DNA from: Mactra quadrangularis
Taxonomy: Eukaryota; Mollusca; Bivalvia; Venerida; Mactridae
Direction of reading: 5' to 3'
Assembly: GCA_025267735.1 (NCBI GenBank)
Contig: CM046309.1
Span: 30,884,702-30,948,701 of the forward strand
Length of the DNA: 64,000 bases
In this document: in pieces, positions 37,601 to 46,600 of the stretch
How positions within the stretch are numbered: position 1 is the stretch's first letter
Layout of the letters: each line of letters opens with the position of its first letter
Translations under genes and position numbers: made by a program
Notes under the pieces: model-generated
Databases searched by the model: none
The model's input: only the letters and a program-made list of their open reading frames with translations
What the model was told of the DNA's origin: nothing

Positions 37601-40600
37601 GCATAGGGAGGAACAATAAACGGGATAGGGGAGAGAAAACAGGGTACATACATGTCTGGTTAACAGTGGCGTTATGTTACACTGTTCAGGACATGTCCGG
37701 TTAACAGTAGCATCATGTTATACTGTTCAGGACACCAATTTTCAATATAAGATAAATAGAAATAAATAAGAAATTAATGATAAAAATGTAAAATTAAGTC
37801 GAATCATGATCTGTGAAGGATGTAGGTTCAAAAATATGAAATATAAAAGCTCAATAGAAAAAATAAAAAATAAACTTACACACTATATAACATCATGTTT
37901 GATATTTCTTTTTATTTTTTTGTGTTATTGTATGTACACTATGTTTTTATGGTGGAGGGTTTTTACTTACATGTGTTTATTCTTTATTGCATTCTTGTAC
38001 AACGCCATTGAATATGTAATATAGAAATAGGCGTTTAATCAAATGAAAATGTTTAAGTTTAAGTTTATACAGGCCCCTGCTATTCTGCTATTGAATAATT
38101 GCTGTAGTAATATTGTGTCACGTATGTGAAATTTCCTTCCTGATTTTACTGTGTAACAATATCATTATTACAGATTGTATGTTCTATATGTGAACTAGTG
38201 GAAGCCTCAGCTACAGATATAAAATCTGGATGGCGACCCTTATTTGGTGCATTAAGGGCTGTAAGGATAGAATATACAACAGTTGAAGAAGTGAATGAAG
38301 CCAGACAAAGACATGTAGAAGCTGTACTTGATGTATTTGATGTATTTTTAAATACTGATAATATATTAGTGTTTGCTAATGCTACTGTAGATCTAATACT
38401 GTGTCTATTGAAATATGTCAGAGGTCCAGGTATGTTGTAGATTTACATGTATTATTTAAAAAAAAAAAAAAAATTTTATGAGCCATTTATTAGAAATAAA
38501 ATTGCAGTTGGTTTTGATATATTTGTCCCTTCAAGGCTGGACATTAAAGGTCGTCTGATCAACCCTGATGACCTATATTTGGGTTCGGGCAACGTTTTAC
38601 TGCTAGTTAACATATAAGGTTTGGCCAAGATAAAGAGCTGGATGTCCCACAGGGCAACCTAGTTTTATAGTTTTTGAATTTCAAGCCCTGCTCTTTTTAT
38701 TAAAATTTGTTGAGTCGCCAGGATTGTGGAATTAGATAAAGATTATGGTTTTATGCTGACAAATAAGGATATAGGGCCATCAGAAAGTAGTGTAAAAAGT
38801 GTTCAATTTAAGGATGGTTGTTAATAAAATTTGTCTAAGTATTGCTGAGTTGACCAGACAATTGTCTAAATATTACTTAAAATAATCATGAGGGTTGATC
38901 CACTAATGGTATAAATATTGCTAAAATAAGGATGAGGGTTGATCATTAAATTTTCTAAGTACTGTGGAGAATGTACTAAACTACAATTTATAATTATAGG
39001 AGAGTTTGAAGATTCAGATACAGAAGATAATGATTCTATCAATGAATACAGTACATCATCACCAGCTACAGAGAATCTTGTTATACCAGCATTAGGTTAT
39101 CTGAAACAATCTACTGTTATATTACAATCTATGTATAAAATGCCAGCTTGTCCTATCTTTCATGGTGCTAAAAGGTAAGTCTAGCTTGAATTACAATGGT
39201 ACTTTGTATATATAAAATAATACTTAACATTTTAATTCCTAGTGCTGGTTACCATAATTGCTGGGAAAGTCTCCCATTGTACATAAGAGTTGAATACTTA
39301 AGGATCAGTTGACAAATGAATAAATCTGGCCCATACTGATTTCAGTATTTTGAGAATAAGTAATTTGTATGAAATCTGTCTCTTTCAATATTTGAATAAT
39401 AATTTTCAATAATTTTGAAACTTTAAACTTTCACCCATGTGTCTGCCTGTTGATGTAAATATTTTGTTCAGTTTCCTAAATATTGAAAATATCATTTGTT
39501 TTTTATGATGATTACAGTCTGGATTCATACGCTGAATACATGAATTGAATGGGTTTTTTTGTTTAGATTAATAGTTAACATACTATTTTAGTATACATTT
39601 TACCTTATATGTGTGTTTTGTTTAAATTCTCAGGATTCATGTAGATACTACCCATAGATGTGTGGATCAAGATATACCAAATATGAACTTTAAAAAATTT
39701 GCTAGATATTTCACGACTACAGATGATGAATGTTGTGACTCGACTACTAATGATGATAAATCACCTAGTCATGATTATATAGAGAAAACTGGTACTGGTG
39801 ATAATAGTAGTCTACTATCTAATGATTCTGGTATATTACTTTCTTCAAATAAAGGTAGGTGGATATTATATATTTGAGTCCATACATTATTACTTATTTT
39901 ATAGTTTGTGTTTGTTTGGTTGAGTTAAACATCAATTTTGGTCCAGCAGATAGCTTACCTAACATAGTTTTTCTGGACTCTGGTTTATAGCCTGTACTTA
40001 CTTACCCTTCAACAAGGGCAACAACGTCTCCATATATTCTATTAATGGAGGCAAATCAACATTATAATCAACTTTCAAGTAAGGGTATAATCAGTCTGGT
40101 ACAGGTTTTGAACCAGCAATCCCATTGAGACACCAGATTTGAAATCCTGTATGTAACCTAATATGTCATGGACCCAGACTTTATTGATTCTTTGAATATG
40201 CTAAGCTTAAATTGTATTATTTTGCTAAATTGTCATCCAAAATCCGGATTGAGAGTAAGTTATGCATTATTTGAGCTATGATGAAAAGATGAGTCGTGTA
40301 TTAAGATATTTTGCCATCTCCTCAGTATACAACTTTGATATTTTTATAAGAAACTATTATGTGTCCACTAAGTGAACGTAATTTTTCAACTCCCACATAT
40401 CCTACTTGTTGTGTATTTTAGATGAGAGTCAATGTACAGTTAGTTTAGAATCACTAGATAATCCTACAGGTATATTACATGTATGGTTCCTAATGTTAGA
40501 AGGATTATCAGGAGCTATATGTGCTTGTCCAAGATCTTATCAACCACATACTATGGAAACATTGTTTGAATTATTGAGATCTGCTTCACATGTACCAGGT

Positions 40601-43600
40601 AGGTGCTGTTTTACTTTTTTCCTCTTAATTTAGCTGTTAACAAGTTCCTAGTTGCTTACTTATGAGAGAGAACTCCATTAAAGTATGGAAATTGTATCCA
40701 TGACTCCTCAATCAGTAGACTTGCATGCTACAGACTGAGCTTGCCAGGCTGTTGTTTTACTATTTAATAATTTTCACTGAGCTTAATATGTGTATAGCAG
40801 TTTTGTAAATAAGGTATGCGCTTTATGTCTTCTAAGCTAAGGAGAGAATTCTATTTTTTTCATCACTATTATTTATTTTGGTACTCAAAATATATTTAAA
40901 AGATATTCCTTTATTATATGATGTAAATAACATGCTATGAAATATATTCTCTTTTTTCTTCTGTCAACGGTGTGCTATGCTTATTTGATCTTCTTTATGT
41001 GAATATGTCATTAATGGTTAAAGTGGAAACCACTGTTCACATGAGGCATCTGAAAGTCAAAATCATTCATTAGTCTCAGTATTACCATATTAATTGAATA
41101 TAATTACTTTACTTGTATGACATATTTTATATTTATATTTTTCAGGACCTAAGTTTGTAGTGTATAGTATGAATCATTTATTGTTTCCAATGTTACAATC
41201 ATGGTTAAGATCTGGTACAAAGAAATATGGATATTGGGATACTGGTGCTACAAACTTTAAACAATGTTGTGGACATACTACTGATCTTATTGTAGATTTA
41301 TTACATGATTTTAAAGGTAAATATTTTCATCCTGATAGAGTTCTATCATTTTTTCACACTGACATTCTCTTCTAGGTAGGATTTTCTACAGAATTAATGC
41401 TTTCAATTTTAACCAAAAAAAAATACTTTATATCTTGATAAGATATGCAAATGTATTATTAAGAGGTTAATACACAACAGAGGAGTACGAGATGGTGACA
41501 ATTGTCCTGTTAGTACAAATAATGCCCTGAGAGCTAAAGCCCTATTGTGAAAGGTATTAACATTTAAAATGCTCTTGTTCATCAACCAAACATATGATGT
41601 TTTCAGTGTTAATGCTGCTGAAATAGTCTAAATCAATGGCATAGTGCTCAAAGGGGATAAGTGCTACAGTATTTGCTTACACTTATCACCTTTAAGCTCT
41701 TCGCCATCAAACTGTATGCCCAAATTTTAGCAGGATTTTTCAAAGAAGAAATTCAGTTTATAGTTTGGCAAACCTGGGTGGGCAGTTGGACAGGCAGGCG
41801 GTTAATTGGTCAGTCAGGCGTCCAGTGTAGTTAACAATTGCTTTAAAGTTTTTCTTTACCATATATTTCTGCCATTTATTGTCAATCTTTATGAAACTTC
41901 ATACAATGATAACATACCTTGTGATGAACAGAATTAGAAAGTAACTACAACTCTACCTGGCTTTATTATGGATTATTTCCCTTTGTATTTTTTCCACAAC
42001 ATATTTCTTGTCTTTTCAATGAGATACAAATCAACAGGTTCTTGAAGACAAGTGTCCTGTAAGGGGTTATGACAGTATTGGAAGATAGAAATTAGAGTTT
42101 TTATGAAATATCTCACTTTAACATAATCTATAATGACAATATATATTTTCAGGTGATGAAAAAGTTAGTCCACTGATAGAAGATGTACTAAAGCAATTAT
42201 TAACAGTATTAACAGAATGTGTAGCACAACCCTTTGAAGTTATATCAAGACTAGGATGTTCTTGTATCAGGTTAGAGATTATTTATGTGTGTTTATAATA
42301 CTAGATGTATTTACATTTGTTTGGTTTCATTGGTCTTGATGAACAGTATTTGCCCCATGTTTGTTTGGTTGCAAAGTTGATCTTAAGATTTGATCACAAT
42401 GGAAAGTGATTTTCTAGTCGTAGTAATTATATGCCTGTTGAAGATGGGTCTTATATTATGAACACCCTTGGTGGTCCACCCGCAGTATAATAAATGATTC
42501 AGTTTGGGATTGTCTCTTTAAGTCAAATAGTTTAATCTGTTGCCAATTTCTTAAGCATATCACCAGCTAGTGCTTAGCTCCCTGGTGCCATTGATTTGAT
42601 ATTGCATTAATTTTCCTTTTGGTGTAAGAATAGTACCAAGGAACAAAGCAATAGGTAGTGATATCATTAGGAAACTTGCCACTGACCTGAATCAAATGTT
42701 GTAAAGACATGTGCATCTATTAGAGCTCAGATGATCATGAATGTGACAATAAGACCAGTCTCATTTTTGATATCAAGATTTGTGTTACTTGAAATTTGCA
42801 TCACAAGTGTTCTTTTGTAACCTAGTCCCTTGGATATCTATTTCAGACATATATTATTGAGTGGACATAAAGATTTTACAGACAATATGTGGAAGATATT
42901 GATTGATACATTAGAGAATGCATTAGATGTTACAAGTTATTGTTTGAGACAATTAATGTTATTGTTTAAAACACATAGTGAAAACTTCTATGGTGATATA
43001 GGACAAGTTAAAGTAGCTACAAGAAAAGATTGTACTTTGATGGAATTTGTTAGAATGTGGCATCTTGCACAGCAGGTATGGTACTGTGTTTGTAAGGTTT
43101 TCCCTAGATTCTTTGAAATGGGGGTCCACTTGGACTCCTGAAAAAAAAATTAGGTTATTCATAGATGATTAAACAAAATTCATCATGACGAAATTGTGTG
43201 CATGTGGAAGAACAAAATTAAAAAAATTTGGGAGACATTTGTGATTTAATTGCTTCTATGGCACAGGATTTGTGCATCAAGGAAAACCCTGCATTTGTTG
43301 TTTACAGTATTGGTCACATTGAAATAATGTTAGCTTGATTGTTGAACAAATTATTTTAAATATACACCTCATATTTACCTTGTATTCCAGATGTACTTAT
43401 GTGAGATTGATCTGGTAGCATTGGTTGTTATAAACATATATCAGTCACTCTTTGCCTTCCACTTCCTTGATCCCCGAGAACGAAACATTTTGGATATATG
43501 TTGTTGCTAAAGGAATAAAAAGGGGTGAAGGACACAGGATTTTTGTTAGTATTTTGAAAAATCTTGGATAACTTGAGTGGATTCTTCTTTTAGCAGCTGC

Positions 43601-46600
43601 CATTGGTTTTTGTATGGAGATATTGCAGCTTGCCCTGGTCAGTGCTCTATAATTCTCTTTATAATATCAACATGTATGTACAATATCTGTACTTTATGTT
43701 CAATATAATTTCAGGTATTTTTATTAGACAGTCAAGTTAGTGGTGATGTACCAGAGGTGGATAATGTAGAAGATAAATCTTATGTATTCTTGTTATATCC
43801 ACCTGGATATGAGAATAGTTTAAATCCTGATCATATATTAGCTAGGTATTTATACCTTTATACTACAGTAAGGTTTAATGATAAAGACCACCTTGTCTAT
43901 AGTTAAGTTCCACCATAAAAACCATTATGGCTATTGTAAACTCATGCAATTTTTACGATTTTAAAGTCACCTATGCTTGAGAAGAAAAATGTCCCTGTGT
44001 TAATATGGTTCTACTATAAGACCGACAATTTGATAGTCCTGATAGTGGCACTTAACTGTAGAAGTATATATAATCTGTGATTTAGGAACTGTAGTGGATT
44101 TGTATGGTTCCATAGTTCTGAGTTTTATACTTAGTATTCTTATTAATGGAATTTAAGAACCAATATTGAGTTGAACTTGATGAATGTCCAGTTACTTGAC
44201 AATATAAGACTTTTAAGAATGTCTATAGGCCTATCTCACATGTTTGATAAAAGTATTTGCATAGTGTCTCAGGCACAAATTTAATCCAATATTGAAGAAA
44301 TGATATATTTCTTTTACTTTTTCTATACATATGTAATATGCATGTATACATGTATATACACAAATATGTAGATACAACATCTTAAAATGATAATTGATAT
44401 TTATACATTAATTAGTAGTAAATGTAAACTATATTTATTATAAATGAAATTATATGTAGATCATCATATTGTTTATATAATAAACTGTGTCAATTCCAAT
44501 TCAATATTCTGACTTGACTTAACTTGGTGTTACAGAATGTATACAAATTCTGATGTTGCTCCTGTAGGGTAAGATATATAATATATAAAACATGCTTGTA
44601 TCATGGTGTAGGGTTTACGATAGGTGAACATGGTGTGGTTATCCTTGCATTACTTCCCCTTTGCATTAGCTCTTCTATCGCATAATATGTCATTCATTTT
44701 CAATGTCTCTGGCTTAAGCTTCTATGCAGAAACTCTAAAAAATTGCTTCTAACACTTCAACTTGCTTTTTAACTGTAGAAATTGGATTCTAGATTCAATA
44801 TGTTATATTCAGTTATATGTTTTGAATGGACTATTGAGAAAACAGCTGTCTTTGATAGAGGACAGGACTGCTGATGTTTTCCCCAATATATATAGGGTAT
44901 TATATTGTAAGAAAGTGGTAGATGGGTAATTTTGGTTATTTTTACACCTAATTTCTTTATTTGTTGGTAGAAATTTATTGCTTGTTGCTTGCCTTGAATT
45001 TCTAACACTTTCTATGAAAATACATAGATGTATATAGATCGATAGATGGTTCTGTTTTCCAGCTTTAACATAAGTATGTATACTAATTCATATAAGGAAC
45101 TAATACATTTCAAGTAAATTATGATTACTGGTATATGTGTTAATGTATTTTTGTAAATGCTTTTTTTCAATGATTCATGCCTGATCAACTTTCAAAGAAA
45201 CCAGGAACTAATGATTGCAGGAAATCTGATTTTAGGAAGATTTTTCTAAAATTTGATAAATATTCTGCTGGATATTCTGTATGTGTTGCTAGTGAATCTT
45301 TTGCCACTTGAACATATCAGAAAGAGCTACTATTAGTTATCATTTGAAATGTTCTTGGAATGTTAAAACACTTTTCTCAGCTTGAGATTGACTTACTCTT
45401 TTGAGAACTACAATAGCTTTTATTTAGTATTGGTATGTTTCAGTCACAACAGACCTACATGTATTTGTTGTATCATAGCTGAGAGTATGCACAGAAAATG
45501 AATGTGAGTTCAGTGACCATTTAACAATGTACACTGTATATATTTTCAGAGTACCATTTCGTAGTATAGTTGTAGGACTACTCTCACATCAGCTATTGTT
45601 ACAAACTGTAGGTTGTATATTGTTAGAAGGTACTGATCAACCAGATCATCATATGCCAGGTAATTATTATTATATATATTCATTGTACAACAACTTGTGA
45701 GGTATTTTTTATATATTGTCCAAAACAGTTTACCTGCAAGAACGTTTATAACATAAAATTTGACTATATTTTCGATGGGTAATTTTACAAATATTTATGA
45801 CTCTGTGAGTTCTCATATAAAACTGTTGATCTTTGTCACACTGTGATATACATGTGTATGTTAGAAATGGAGGAGTGATTTAATGATCAAGTGATAATTA
45901 TTTCAAATGTTGTGGGTTTAAATACCTGGCCTGTTCTGTACTGTGCTGTTCTCTGCATGGACTGACAAGAGTTGTGATGTCCTTTAGTGTGTTAATTAAT
46001 CCAAATTGCAGATTTATCTTCAAGTAGTGTGAGTTTGTTGGCTGCTAGTAGAAGATTATTGGTATAGGAAGAATGTCCAGGAAAGCTCGTTAGATGAAGG
46101 TTTACCATTAAATAACCTAATGAGAGTTGTTGACAAAATAGTAGAAAATCCAATATAATACCTAACTTTTGATGTGTAAAATGCTTTCATTCCATAATGC
46201 AAATTTTCTATCTAACATTTCAGGTATGTTGTCCCAGCTATCAACCAAACATGTATCACAACTTTTAGAATGTCTACGTAACTCATACAAATTAGCATGT
46301 GAATTTGATCTACGACCTGGCCTAAAATTTCTAGTACAGAAAGTGGCCCACACACCTGTTGCAGTCAACCTGTATAAACAAGCTGGAGCCAGTATGGTCT
46401 TCTATATACATACATTAATTAAGATATGTGCCAATATACCTGACTTAAGTAAAGAAAAAGTGAGAGAATATATAGCAGTTGAAAATAAGACTACACAAGT
46501 TAGTGATGGATCAAGTCAAATAGTGAACAAACAATCTGATAAAACTCCAGTAAAATCTAAGTCTTCCAATGTAGCTAGAGCTAATAACACTGACACTGTA

